Source: Bifidobacterium choloepi | GTDB taxonomy: Bacteria; Actinomycetota; Actinomycetes; Actinomycetales; Bifidobacteriaceae | NCBI RefSeq assembly: GCF_010667615.1 | Contig: NZ_VYSG01000001.1 | Location: 795,639 to 859,638, forward strand | DNA length: 64,000 nucleotides | Direction of reading: 5' to 3' | Shown: piece after piece, positions 51,226 to 59,770 of the stretch | Layout: every line of letters starts with the position of its first letter | Numbering within the stretch: position 1 is the first letter of the stretch | The notes under the pieces: model-generated | What the model was told of the DNA's origin: nothing | Seen by the model: only the letters and a program-made list of their open reading frames with translations | Databases searched by the model: none | Program-made: the position numbers and the translations under genes

Positions 51226-52449
51226 CTATGCGGCCGGGAAGGTGACGGTGAAGGTGCTGCCGTGATGTTCGCGGCTCCAGACCTTGATCGTGCCGTGGTT
51301 GTGCTCGACGTAGCGCTTGACGATCGCGAGGCCGAGGCCGGAGCCGCCGGTCATGCCGGCGCTGCCTGCGGCATCCGCGCCGTCGCGGGCGCGGGAGCGG
51401 TCGGCGCGGAAGAATCGTTCGAAGATGTGCTGCCGGTCGGCCGGCGAGATGCCGATGCCCTCGTCGATGACGCGGATGACGACGCGGCCGCGCGAATCGT
51501 TCCCGCCGTCGCTTTCCGTCGAGAGCGCGACGCGGACCGGGGAGCCGGGCGGCGAGTAGCGGATGGCGTTCTCGACGAGGTTTTTCAGGACGACCGCGAC
51601 GGCGGCCGGATCGGCGAGCGCCGTCGGATGGCCGTCGGCGAACAGCGTGACGGCGATGTCCTTCGCCTGCGCGGCGGCGGCCGTCGCGCCGATCGCCTCG
51701 TCGGCGGCGGCGACGACGTCGACCGGCTCGGGCGCCCGGCCGGCCACCGTGCCGTTGGCGGCGGCGTTCGCGTGGCCGAGCTCGATCAGGCTGCCGACGA
51801 TGTCGGCGAGCCGGCGCGACTCGGCGAGGATCCTGCCGGCGAAATACCTGACGGCGCCGATGTCGATGTTTCCGTCGGCGGTTTCGGTGCCGTCCGTCAT
51901 GTCCGGAGCGCCGGAGCCGCCGGTCGCGTCGACGATCGTCTCGGCGAGCAGCGAGATCGCGCCGGTCGGCGTCTTGAGTTCGTGACTGACGTTCGTGACG
52001 AATTCGCGCTGGCGACGGTCGGCAAGCCGCCGTCCGGTGACGTCGTCGAGCAGGATGGCGAACAGCGGCGACGATCCGGAGCCCTCCCCCGGTTCGAGCT
52101 GGCCGACCGTCGCGTGCAGCAGGCGGCCGTCCGGCAGCTCGACGTCGCGCTCGCGGCGCTGGCCGTCGGCGCGCACGAGCGCGAGCAGGTCGCGCAATTC
52201 GGCGTCGAGCAGGCGCGGCCGCGGCAGCGACGGGTCGCCGGCCGGCTCGGCGACGCCGAACCCGACGGCGCGGCGGTCCGCCGAGACGACGGTGCCGTCG
52301 GCGCCGACGACGACGAGCGCGACCGGCAGCATCGAGACGAGGCTGTCCGTCAGCGCGCCCTGCCGGCGCGGCGACACGTCGCCGAAGACGGAGGCGACGG
52401 CGCCGCGGTCGGCGGTCGGCTGACGGCGGCGGGAGCGGGAGAAGAACAA
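51226..52449 (-). CDS. senX3: Sensor histidine kinase (SenX3/PhoR type)
   Basis: The ~407-residue kinase has a PAS-like region (residues ~38-140; VALVVVGADGTVVSADRRAVGF), the dimerisation box FVTNVSHELKTPTGAISLLAET with phospho-acceptor His156, and a HATPase_c domain with N-box VVLKNLVENAIRYSPPG, DEGIGISP and GGSGLGLAIVKRYVEHN. Unlike typical SenX3 I see no N-terminal transmembrane helices. The start is TTG at 52449, 7 bases from the mtnN stop; a later start at residue 40 is possible. It converges with regX3, its probable partner. Confidence 0.82.
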   Translation of the reverse strand: MFFSRSRRRQPTADRGAVASVFGDVSPRRQGALTDSLVSMLPVALVVVGADGTVVSADRRAVGFGVAEPAGDPSLPRPRLLDAELRDLLALVRADGQRRERDVELPDGRLLHATVGQLEPGEGSGSSPLFAILLDDVTGRRLADRRQREFVTNVSHELKTPTGAISLLAETIVDATGGSGAPDMTDGTETADGNIDIGAVRYFAGRILAESRRLADIVGSLIELGHANAAANGTVAGRAPEPVDVVAAADEAIGATAAAAQAKDIAVTLFADGHPTALADPAAVAVVLKNLVENAIRYSPPGSPVRVALSTESDGGNDSRGRVVIRVIDEGIGISPADRQHIFERFFRADRSRARDGADAAGSAGMTGGSGLGLAIVKRYVEHNHGTIKVWSREHHGSTFTVTFPAA

Positions 52450-52456
52450 CGGACCG

Positions 52457-53155
52457 TCACATCCGCTCGAGAATGTTGACGGCGAGCCTGGCGGCGGTGT
52501 CGGCGTATTCGGAGACGTCGAAGTCCTTGAATTCCTCGTAGTCGGTGTCGGCGTTGTCGCTCATCGCGCGGATGACGAGGGCCGGCACGTCGTTGCGGGC
52601 GGCGACGTGGACGACGGCGGCGCCCTCCATCTCGACGGCGTCGGCGTGCGTGGTGTTGATGACCTCGGCGACCTTCTCCTCGCCGTCGACGAAGTAGTTG
52701 CCGGACGCGATCGTGCCGACGATGTGCTTGATGCCCATCTCGTCCATCGCGTCCTCGGCCATCTCGATCAGCGCCGGGTCGGAGTGGAATTCCTCGGTGC
52801 CGGGCTTCCACTGGCCGACGAGCCGCATGTCGGTGTCGAGGTAGCGCAGCGTGCCGCCGAGGACGATGTCGTTGATGTGCAGCTCGGGGTTGAGGCTGCC
52901 GGCGATGCCGCTGAAGATGACGGCGTCGGGGTGGACGAGGTCGATCAGGTACTGCGTCGTCGCGGCGGCGTTGACGAGACCCATGCCGCCGACCGTCACG
53001 GCGACGTCGACGGTGCGGCCGGAGTGGGCCTTGACGGTGCCCCTGAGCACGTTGAGGCTCGCGCCGTCGACAGCGGTCACGTCGTCGAGCGAGTCGGCGA
53101 TGTGCGCCGCCTCCTCGTCGAGTGCGGAAATGATGGCCACGGTCTTGAACGTCAT
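52457..53155 (-). CDS. mtnN: 5'-methylthioadenosine/S-adenosylhomocysteine nucleosidase
   Basis: The 232-residue enzyme cleaves the glycosidic bond of MTA and SAH in methyl-cycle recycling. Motifs: ISALDEEAAHIADSL, the VTVGGMGLVNAA turn, FSGIAGSLNPELHINDIVLG, VEMEGAAVVHVA with the substrate Glu, and IRAMSDNAD with the catalytic Asp. It is immediately upstream of senX3 and probably co-transcribed. Confidence 0.93.
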   Translation of the reverse strand: MTFKTVAIISALDEEAAHIADSLDDVTAVDGASLNVLRGTVKAHSGRTVDVAVTVGGMGLVNAAATTQYLIDLVHPDAVIFSGIAGSLNPELHINDIVLGGTLRYLDTDMRLVGQWKPGTEEFHSDPALIEMAEDAMDEMGIKHIVGTIASGNYFVDGEEKVAEVINTTHADAVEMEGAAVVHVAARNDVPALVIRAMSDNADTDYEEFKDFDVSEYADTAARLAVNILERM

Positions 53156-53230
53156 GCTGGCTCCTTCTGCCGAATTCCTGGACGATTCTTCCGCCCAATC
53201 CTACTCCGCAGGCAACCGGTTTCTCCTGCC

Positions 53231-53265
53231 GTCGCAACCCCGCGCTTCGGGCCCGGGTTCGTGAC
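53231..53265. repeat. Decayed copy of the border hairpin family
   Basis: GTCGCAACCCCGCGC and GGGCCCGGGTTCGTGAC, loop TTC, retain the right arm but pair imperfectly. It lies just after the DAHP synthase gene at 53291. Confidence 0.5.
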
Positions 53266-53290
53266 GGCCGTGACGGCAGGGACGGGGAAA

Positions 53291-54523
53291 CTACGCCCAG
53301 CGGCGGGCCTTCACGCTGTCGGCGAGAAGGCGCAGCAGGCGGGCGGTTTCGGGCCAGCTGATGCACTTGTCGGTGATCGACTTGCCGTAGACGAGCTGCG
53401 GCAGCGGGGCGGCGGGCTGGTTGCCGCCCTCGAGGAAGCTTTCCATCATGATGCCGGAGATGCCGCGTTCGCCGGCGGCGATGCGGGCGGCGATGTTCTC
53501 GACGACGCGTGCCTGCTGCCGCTCGTCCTTGCCGGAGTTGCCGTGCGAGCAGTCGACGACGAGGCCGTGGGCGGCGGCCGTGTCGGCCGGCATTTCGTCG
53601 CGGATCATCGCCATCGCGTCCTCGACGGACTGGCGGTCGTAGTTCGGGCCGTGGATCGAGCCGCGCAGCACGACGTGGCAGTCGGGGTTGCCGAGCGTCT
53701 CGACGGCGCAGGCGCGGCCCATGTGATCGATGCCGAAGAACGTGTGCTGTTGCGCGCTCGCGAAGCAGCCGTTGACAGCGGCCTTGACGGAGCCGTCGGT
53801 CGCGTTCTTGAAGCCGATCGGCATCGACAGGCCGCTCGCCAGCTGCCGGTGCACCTGGCTTTCGGTGTTGCGGGCGCCGATCGCGCCCCAGCTGATCGCG
53901 TCGGCAATGTACTGCGGGCTCGTCGGCTCGAGGAACTCGGTGGCGGCGGCCACGCCGGCGTCGAGCACGCCGAGCAGCGTCTTGCGGGCCAGCAGCAGTC
54001 CCTTCTGCATGTTGTGGGAGCCGTCGATGTCGGGATCGTTGATCAGGCCCTTCCAGCCGACCGTCGTCCTCGGCTTCTCGAAGTAGACGCGCATGACGAT
54101 GAGCAGTTCGCCCTCGAGTTCGTCGCGGAGGGCTGCGAGCCGGCGCGCGTAGTCGAGCGCGGCGCGCGGATCGTGCACGGAGCATGGCCCGACGATGACG
54201 AGCAGCCGGTCGTCCTGTTCGTAGAGGCAGGCGCGGACTTCGTCGCGCGAGTAGGCGACGATGTCCTGTGCCGCCGGCGACAGCGGCAGCTCGGCGAGCA
54301 CGGCGGCCGGCGTCGGCAGCGGGTCGAGCTCGAGGACGCGGCGGTTGACGATCCTGCTGATGCCGACCTGGTCCTCCCACCGCAGCGTTTCCGGCTTCTC
54401 GAGCGGGTTCTCGCCGCCGGCGATCTGCCGGTGGATGTCCCGCAGCGACTCCTCCGAATAGGTGTTCGGCCGCCCGCCGTCGATCAGCCGTCCAAGGTCG
54501 TCGCCGAATGACTTGCCGTCCAT
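53291..54523 (-). CDS. DAHP synthase, first paralogue (class I)
   Basis: The 410-residue enzyme condenses phosphoenolpyruvate and erythrose 4-phosphate at the entry of the shikimate pathway. Class I motifs: VIVGPCSVHDPRAAL, MRVYFEKPRTTVGWKGLIND, GARNTESQVHRQLASGLSMP, VVDCSHGNSGKD, ESFLEGGNQ. An N-terminal extension of ~60 residues relative to E. coli AroG has unknown purpose. Its gene follows the second paralogue by 223 bases on the same strand. Confidence 0.93.
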   Translation of the reverse strand: MDGKSFGDDLGRLIDGGRPNTYSEESLRDIHRQIAGGENPLEKPETLRWEDQVGISRIVNRRVLELDPLPTPAAVLAELPLSPAAQDIVAYSRDEVRACLYEQDDRLLVIVGPCSVHDPRAALDYARRLAALRDELEGELLIVMRVYFEKPRTTVGWKGLINDPDIDGSHNMQKGLLLARKTLLGVLDAGVAAATEFLEPTSPQYIADAISWGAIGARNTESQVHRQLASGLSMPIGFKNATDGSVKAAVNGCFASAQQHTFFGIDHMGRACAVETLGNPDCHVVLRGSIHGPNYDRQSVEDAMAMIRDEMPADTAAAHGLVVDCSHGNSGKDERQQARVVENIAARIAAGERGISGIMMESFLEGGNQPAAPLPQLVYGKSITDKCISWPETARLLRLLADSVKARRWA

Positions 54524-54636
54524 CGTCCGCTCCGTTTCCGCTTCCGTCGAGAAAAAGTATGAATAGTGGTGACGATTCTACCGCAGCCGTGCCGGTACCC
54601 AGACGGAATGCTCACCGGGTACGGCGTGGTCCGGGC

Positions 54637-54739
54637 GGCTCGGCTTCGCCTCGCCGACTCCCACCGCTTCGCGGCTACGCCGCTCAGCGACTCCCTCTGA
54701 AGAGGGAGTCGGCGAGGCGAAGCCGAGCCGGTGGGAGTC
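54637..54739 (-). other. Interleaved inverted repeats between the two DAHP synthase genes
   Basis: Segment A (54637-54655, GGCTCGGCTTCGCCTCGCC) is complementary to A' (54711-54729). Segment B (54656-54665, GACTCCCACC) is complementary to B' (54730-54739). The order A-B-A'-B' cannot nest, so pairing both would be a pseudoknot; an inner hairpin (54689-54710, GACTCCCTCT/AGAGGGAGTC) sits in the loop. It precedes the start at 54523. Confidence 0.6.
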
Positions 54740-54746
54740 CCCGGAT

Positions 54747-55874
54747 TCAGCCGCGGCGCGTGCGGACGGCGGCGGCGAGGTCGCGCAGGACTTCCTCGGT
54801 GCGGTCCCACGGCACGCAGGCGTCGGTGACGGACTGGCCGTAGACGAGCTGGTCGAGCGGGGCGGGCTTCTGGTGGCCGCCCTTGAGGAAGCTTTCCATC
54901 ATGATGCCGAGGATGCCCCGCTCCCCCGCGGCAATCCTCGCGGCGATGTCCTCGACGACGGACGCCTCGACGACCTCGTCCTTGCCGCAGTTGCCGTGGG
55001 CGGCGTCGATGACCAGGCCGATGTTGTTTGCGCCGCCGGCCTTGGACGCCCTGAGTTCGGCGAGCGCCGCCGTGACGGATGCGGCGTCGTAGTTCGGTCC
55101 GGTCGCCGATCCGCGCAGCACGAGGTGGCAGTCGGGATTGCCCTTCGTCTCGGCGGAGATGACGTGGCCGTCGAGGTTGATCGACAGGAAATGGTGCTCG
55201 AACGCGGCGGCGTAGCAGGAGTCGGCGGCCGGCTTGACGGAGCCGTCGGTGGCGTTCTTGAAGCCGATCGGCATCGACATGCCGCTGGCGAGCTCGCGGT
55301 GCACCTGGCTTTCGGTGTTGCGGGCGCCGATCGCGCCCCAGCTCACGAGGTCGCACAGGTACTGCGGCGTGATCGGGTCGAGCCATTCGGTCGCCGTCGG
55401 CAGTCCGAGCGCCAGCACGTCGGTGAGCACCTTGCGCGCGAGCCACATGCCCTTGCGGATGTCGAAGCGACCGTCGAGGTCGGGGTCGTTGATCAGGCCC
55501 TTCCAGCCGATCGTCGTCCTGGGCTTCTCGAAATAGACGCGCATGACGACCAGCAGGTCGTCGCGCAGCTCGCCGGCGAGCGCGGCGAGTTTCTCCGCGT
55601 ACTCGTGCGCGGCGCGCGGATCGTGAATGCTGCAGGGGCCGACGATGGCGAGCAGCCGATCGTCGCGACCGTGCAGGATGTCGCGAATCTCCTGCCGGCT
55701 CGTCATGACGAGGTCGCACGATTCGTCCGTCAGCGGCAGTTCCCTGAGGAAATAGCGGGGCGCCGGGATCGGGTCCAGCTGGCGGATGTTGACGTCGACC
55801 GTCTCCGGAAAGACGGCGCGCGAATCCAGCAAACGGGAATCCTGCGAACTGTCCGGCCCACGAAGAGCGCTCAT
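54747..55874 (-). CDS. DAHP synthase, second paralogue (class I)
   Basis: The 375-residue enzyme is closely related to its downstream neighbour (AIVGPCSIHDPRAAH, MRVYFEKPRTTIGWKGLIND, GARNTESQVHRELASGMSMP, VIDAAHGNCGKD, ESFLKGGHQ). Two class I isozymes usually differ in feedback inhibition by phenylalanine, tyrosine or tryptophan; which is which cannot be read here. Tandem TATAGT elements precede it. Confidence 0.93.
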   Translation of the reverse strand: MSALRGPDSSQDSRLLDSRAVFPETVDVNIRQLDPIPAPRYFLRELPLTDESCDLVMTSRQEIRDILHGRDDRLLAIVGPCSIHDPRAAHEYAEKLAALAGELRDDLLVVMRVYFEKPRTTIGWKGLINDPDLDGRFDIRKGMWLARKVLTDVLALGLPTATEWLDPITPQYLCDLVSWGAIGARNTESQVHRELASGMSMPIGFKNATDGSVKPAADSCYAAAFEHHFLSINLDGHVISAETKGNPDCHLVLRGSATGPNYDAASVTAALAELRASKAGGANNIGLVIDAAHGNCGKDEVVEASVVEDIAARIAAGERGILGIMMESFLKGGHQKPAPLDQLVYGQSVTDACVPWDRTEEVLRDLAAAVRTRRG

Positions 55875-55909
55875 TGTCTCACCTCACCAGTCGATTGTTG
55901 ACGGACCTC

Positions 55910-55937
55910 TCATACTATAGGTCGTTCATACTATAGG
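55910..55937 (-). promoter_or_regulatory. Duplicated TATAGT element upstream of the second DAHP synthase
   Basis: CCTATAGTATGA occurs twice on the leftward strand (55910-55921 and 55926-55937, 16 bases apart). Each contains a TATAGT -10-like box. Either two promoters or a paired operator. Confidence 0.5.
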
Positions 55938-55994
55938 CGAGTTCCCGACCAATAAGCCGGCGGCGTCCCATTCCCGCGGCGCAGCCGAACGCAT

Positions 55995-56031
55995 GATGCC
56001 CAGTGGAGGGCGGGGCCCTCCACTGGGCATC
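55995..56031 (-). terminator. Terminator of pepC
   Basis: A perfect 17-bp stem, GATGCCCAGTGGAGGGC and its complement around GGG, ends 13 bases past the pepC stop. Confidence 0.8.
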
Positions 56032-56043
56032 GGCTGTACGGAC

Positions 56044-57390
56044 TCAGGCGAGGGCGCCCATCGGGTCCCAGGCGGGGAGCATCGTGGCCGGCTCGTCAAG
56101 CGCCTTGAGGTACTCGTCCGGCAGCAGCGCCTTCGGGACGGCGACTTCGTAGACGTATTCGCTGAACCAGTCGTCGCCCATCGTGAAGTAGCCGTGGTCG
56201 GCGATCTTCGAGCCCCACGAATTCTCGACGCGCCAGCGGCGGGTCGTCGTGCCGTCGTCGGCGACGTCGACGCCGACGAACGCCATCGCGTGGTTCATCG
56301 CCGAGTCGCCGTAGCGCACGCGCTGTTCCTTGTCCATGTCGAAGTCGTAGCCGTAGACCTTGCCGTACTCGAACAGGTCGGTCGCCCATTCGCCGAGCTC
56401 GCGGTCCATCATCGGGTGGCAGTCGGCGCCGAACCAGACCGGGATGCCCTGTTCGGTGAGAATCGTGCGCACGCAGTCCTTCATGAACTGCACCGGCACG
56501 TTGAGGTATTCGGTCGCGTCGCCGCCGACGACGTTGCCGAGGTGCTCGATGCCGATCTTCCGGCCCTTGGCGTGCTCGGCGCGCGGGTCGTCGACGAGGC
56601 AGACGTAGCTTTCGAGATCGGCGGAGCCGACGTACTTCTTCCAGAACTCGACCGGCGTGATCTCGCCGTCGCGGTGGAACTCGCCGTCCTTGTCGGTCCA
56701 CTCCCAGTCGAACGACTTCGGCGGCTCGCCGAGGTGGATCGTCAGGATGCGGTGGCCGGCGGCCGTCGCCTTCGCGATGATGTCGTCGATCGCGGCGTCG
56801 TCCGTGGCGGCGGCTTCCATGTGCGCGACGGCGGTGTGCAGCATGTGGCGCAGCTGCGTGTTCATCTCGCCGGTGTTCTTGCTCGACTCGGTCTCCGGGT
56901 ACAGGTCCTTCGGCACGGCGCCGTACTTCTTGTAGACGTTGAGCGCCATCGTCCACTGGCCGCCGTCGCCCATGACGTCGGCGAGCATGTGCTGGAACAG
57001 GCGGCCGTCGACCGGCTCGCCGGCGCGCACGAGCGCCGCCATGTCCTGCAGGAAATAGTTGACGCGCTCGAGCTTGTCGTAGTACATCGCGTAGTTCTGC
57101 GAGAACTCGAACTCCTTCAAGTTCATGTTCTTCTTCGCGACGAATCGCGCGACGTTGAGCGAGCTGAACAGCCAGCAGCGGCCGGAGTGGTCCTGGTGGG
57201 TCACCTCGCCGTTGTCGACGGTCGTCGAGAAGCGGCGCTGCAGCAGCCGCGCGCGGTCGTAGTTGCGGGCGACCTTGTTGATGCCGGCGACAGTGACGGC
57301 GTTCATCGCCATCGTGTTCGCCACGTTGCCATCGAAATCGGCCGTCAGTTCGTCGAGCTTTGCCGCGTCCAGCGGCTTGAGTTCCGTCAT
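56044..57390 (-). CDS. pepC: Aminopeptidase C (C1 cysteine peptidase, bleomycin hydrolase family)
   Basis: The 448-residue cytosolic peptidase releases N-terminal residues. The papain-type site is visible: Gln66 and Cys72 in HQDHSGRCWLFSSLN, the His in DSAMNHAMAFVGV and the Asn in VENSWGSK. Length is that of PepC/bleomycin hydrolase. Start at ATG 57390 (MTELKPLDAAKL) after AAAGGCGAGGG. Its C-terminal arm (DPMGALA) ends like family members whose tail enters the active site. Confidence 0.95.
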   Translation of the reverse strand: MTELKPLDAAKLDELTADFDGNVANTMAMNAVTVAGINKVARNYDRARLLQRRFSTTVDNGEVTHQDHSGRCWLFSSLNVARFVAKKNMNLKEFEFSQNYAMYYDKLERVNYFLQDMAALVRAGEPVDGRLFQHMLADVMGDGGQWTMALNVYKKYGAVPKDLYPETESSKNTGEMNTQLRHMLHTAVAHMEAAATDDAAIDDIIAKATAAGHRILTIHLGEPPKSFDWEWTDKDGEFHRDGEITPVEFWKKYVGSADLESYVCLVDDPRAEHAKGRKIGIEHLGNVVGGDATEYLNVPVQFMKDCVRTILTEQGIPVWFGADCHPMMDRELGEWATDLFEYGKVYGYDFDMDKEQRVRYGDSAMNHAMAFVGVDVADDGTTTRRWRVENSWGSKIADHGYFTMGDDWFSEYVYEVAVPKALLPDEYLKALDEPATMLPAWDPMGALA

Positions 57391-57477
57391 CCCCTCGCCT
57401 TTCATGTGAAGAATTGGTAAGTAAAACGATTCATCCGCCAGTGTAATACCGCGGCGCTACCTCTCCTTTCCGCTCCC

Positions 57478-57518
57478 GATGGCACGAACCCGGGCTACAG
57501 GCCCGGGTTCGTGCCATC
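57478..57518. repeat. Border hairpin family (copy f)
   Basis: GATGGCACGAACCCGGGC pairs perfectly over 18 bp with GCCCGGGTTCGTGCCATC, loop TACAG. The GGCACG/CGTGCC pair differs from the TGTCACG/CGTGACA of copy b at matched positions. Confidence 0.82.
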
Positions 57519-57523
57519 CGACA

Positions 57524-57553
57524 GGAAAGGGCTCCCCGCAGGGAGCCCTTTCC
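57524..57553 (-). terminator. Terminator of the DivIVA-like gene
   Basis: GGAAAGGGCTCCC pairs with GGGAGCCCTTTCC around CGCA; it lies 24 bases past the stop. Confidence 0.8.
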
Positions 57554-57576
57554 TCGTGCCTTGTCTCGGGCGAGAC

Positions 57577-59469
57577 CTACTCGATCGGACGCATGACGGT
57601 GGTTTCGCTGTCGTCGCCGGAGTCGTCGGTCTCGACGGTTTCGACGGTTTCGGAGGCCTCGACGACGTCGACGTCGCCGGTGTCGTCGGACGAATCCTCG
57701 TTGGCGGCGTCGCCGGCATCGGCGGAGCCGGACGCGGTCTCGGTGACGGACTCGGCCGTGTAGCCGTCGCCCATCGCGGACAGGTCGATCGCCTCGGTCC
57801 TGGCGTACTGCAGGTGCTCGTCGCCGTCGAAGTCGGGTTCGTCGGCATCGCCGGACGCGGACGAGTCGGACGAATCGTCCGACGCCTCGGCCGCGAACGT
57901 GTCCTCAACGACGGCGCCCGAGTTGTCCTCGCCGAGCTCGGTGGCCGACTCGCCTTCCGAGGCCTCGTACGAAGCCGTCTCGACGCCGGCGGCCGAGCCT
58001 TCCTCGATCAGCACGTCGCGCTGCGCGGCGACCGACGACGGCTGGAACGACATCGGCATGTCGGCGTCGTCGTCCTCGACGTCGGTCTCGTCGGGTTCCG
58101 GGGCGGCGACCGCGTTGACGACCGGCAGCGAGTCGAGCGGGTTCGAGCTCGACGACACCGACGGGGCCGGCGGCATCGTCGGGACGGCGGCGCCGGACGC
58201 GGCGCCCGCGTTGTTGTCGTCGATGCCGAAGCCGAAGCCGGCGAACGCGCTCGAGAACATCGTGCGCAGCTCGGAGACGCGCTGCGTGATCGACGCCTCG
58301 CGGGCCTGCAGGTCCGAGATGCGCGTCTGCAGGCTCGACAGCTCGGCCTGCGCGGCCTTGCGACGCTCGTCGATCTGCTGCGAGGCTTCCTCCTCGGCGC
58401 GGTTGAGGATGTCGGCGGCCTGCGCGTCGGCGTCCGAACGCTTCGTCGCCGAATATTCGTCGGCGTCCTCGCGCACGCGCTTGGCGTCGGCGAGCAGCTG
58501 GTCGGACTCCTCCTTGGCGGCCTTGCGGCTCTCCTCGAGGCTGGCGAGCAGCTCGGAGACCTTCTGCGTGGCCTCGTCCTGCTGGGCGGCGATGTCGGTG
58601 CGGATCTGCTCGACCTCGGCCTTGACCTGGCTCATCGTGCGCGTGCGGTCGACCTCGGCGTTGTCGGTGATCTCCTGGGCGTGCGCCTTCGCGGCGTCGG
58701 TGATCTCGCCGGCCTTGCGCTGCGCCTCCGTCATCATCTTCGAGACCTGTTCGCGCACGTCGGCGAGCTTCTTGTTCGCGTCGGCGAGCGCCGCCTCGAT
58801 CTGGTCGTTCGTCTCGGACTTGAGGCGCGCCATTTCCTCGTTGGCGCTCTTGCGCTGCTCGGCGATCGTCGCGGCGGCCTCGGCCTGCTGTTCGGCGAGC
58901 TCGCGTTCCTGCTGGCTGCGTTCGGAGGCGAGGCGCTTGTCGTGCTCCTCGCGGGTGTTCGTCAGCTCGAGATCGAGCGACTGGCGCTGTTCGGCGACCA
59001 TCTTCGCCGTCTGGTTGCGCAGCTGGGAGGCGTCTTCCTCGGCGCCCTTGACGATCGTGTCGGCCTCGGCCTGCGCGTTCGAGACGAGCGTCTCGGCCTT
59101 CTGCGTGGCGTCGCCGACGAGGTGCTGCGCGTCCAGCTTGGCGTTGTTGATCAGCGTCTGGGCCTGCGACGCGGCTTCCTTGCGCGTGCTGGAGGCGTCC
59201 TTCTTCGCGCGCTCGAGCAGCTCGGTGCTCGTCTGCTCGGCCGACGCCAGCATCTGCTGGGCGTTGGCGCCGAGCGACGCGAACGTGTTGCCCTGGTTCG
59301 CCTTGCTGTTCTTCTCCTCCTGGACCTGCGCCTGGAGCTGGAGAATCGTGTCGTCCGACTGCTTGACCTGCTCGCGCAGGCGGTCGATCGTCGACTGCGC
59401 CGCCGTCAGCGCCTCGTCGACCCTGTCCTTGTCATATCCCCTCAACACCACCGGAAAACGATCCACCAT
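57577..59469 (-). CDS. DivIVA-like coiled-coil cytoskeletal protein
   Basis: The 630-residue protein starts MVDRFPVVLRGYDKDRVDEAL, the DivIVA-type lipid-targeting opening (FPxVxxGYDxxxVD). A ~390-residue heptad-rich coiled coil follows (Ala/Glu/Gln/Lys-rich, few breaks), then an acidic, Ser/Asp-rich disordered tail of ~190 residues. This resembles the polar-growth and septum scaffolds of actinobacteria (DivIVA/Wag31, Scy, FilP), with a longer coil and tail than Wag31, so it may be a paralogue. ATG 59469 follows GAAAGGATTG. Monocistronic, divergent from the pcp-like gene. Confidence 0.72.
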   Translation of the reverse strand: MVDRFPVVLRGYDKDRVDEALTAAQSTIDRLREQVKQSDDTILQLQAQVQEEKNSKANQGNTFASLGANAQQMLASAEQTSTELLERAKKDASSTRKEAASQAQTLINNAKLDAQHLVGDATQKAETLVSNAQAEADTIVKGAEEDASQLRNQTAKMVAEQRQSLDLELTNTREEHDKRLASERSQQERELAEQQAEAAATIAEQRKSANEEMARLKSETNDQIEAALADANKKLADVREQVSKMMTEAQRKAGEITDAAKAHAQEITDNAEVDRTRTMSQVKAEVEQIRTDIAAQQDEATQKVSELLASLEESRKAAKEESDQLLADAKRVREDADEYSATKRSDADAQAADILNRAEEEASQQIDERRKAAQAELSSLQTRISDLQAREASITQRVSELRTMFSSAFAGFGFGIDDNNAGAASGAAVPTMPPAPSVSSSSNPLDSLPVVNAVAAPEPDETDVEDDDADMPMSFQPSSVAAQRDVLIEEGSAAGVETASYEASEGESATELGEDNSGAVVEDTFAAEASDDSSDSSASGDADEPDFDGDEHLQYARTEAIDLSAMGDGYTAESVTETASGSADAGDAANEDSSDDTGDVDVVEASETVETVETDDSGDDSETTVMRPIE

Positions 59470-59770
59470 CGTCACAATCCTTTCGTTACACGTCTGCGCC
59501 AACCTGTCGCAACTGCTGAGCACTATATTGCCACCAACTGCCAGAACGCTGGACACCGCCCGAGTGTTGGCGGCCGTCCGTCGGCGGGACCTGCGAGTCC
59601 TTGACACCACAATACCGTCGTCACGCGGGTTGTCGAGGGTTGTTTCGTCGACAGAGTGGGCCGGCAGTTGCCGGACAATCGGCCGGACTCTGCCGGCGAA
59701 CAGGTTCGGCACGCGGCTACGATGGAAGAATCGATCAATATCGAACGATTCTTCCGACAAAGGAGCGACG
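59470..59770. other. Divergent region of the DivIVA-like and pcp-like genes
   Basis: Holds an exact CGGAAGAATCGT (59745-59756, reverse) 14 bases before the pcp-like ATG and probable promoters I cannot place. Nothing else recognisable. Confidence 0.5.

Noticed and set aside
53291..55874. The two DAHP synthases as a recent duplication or a split gene
   Set aside because: Both are full length and differ throughout, so they are long-separated paralogues.
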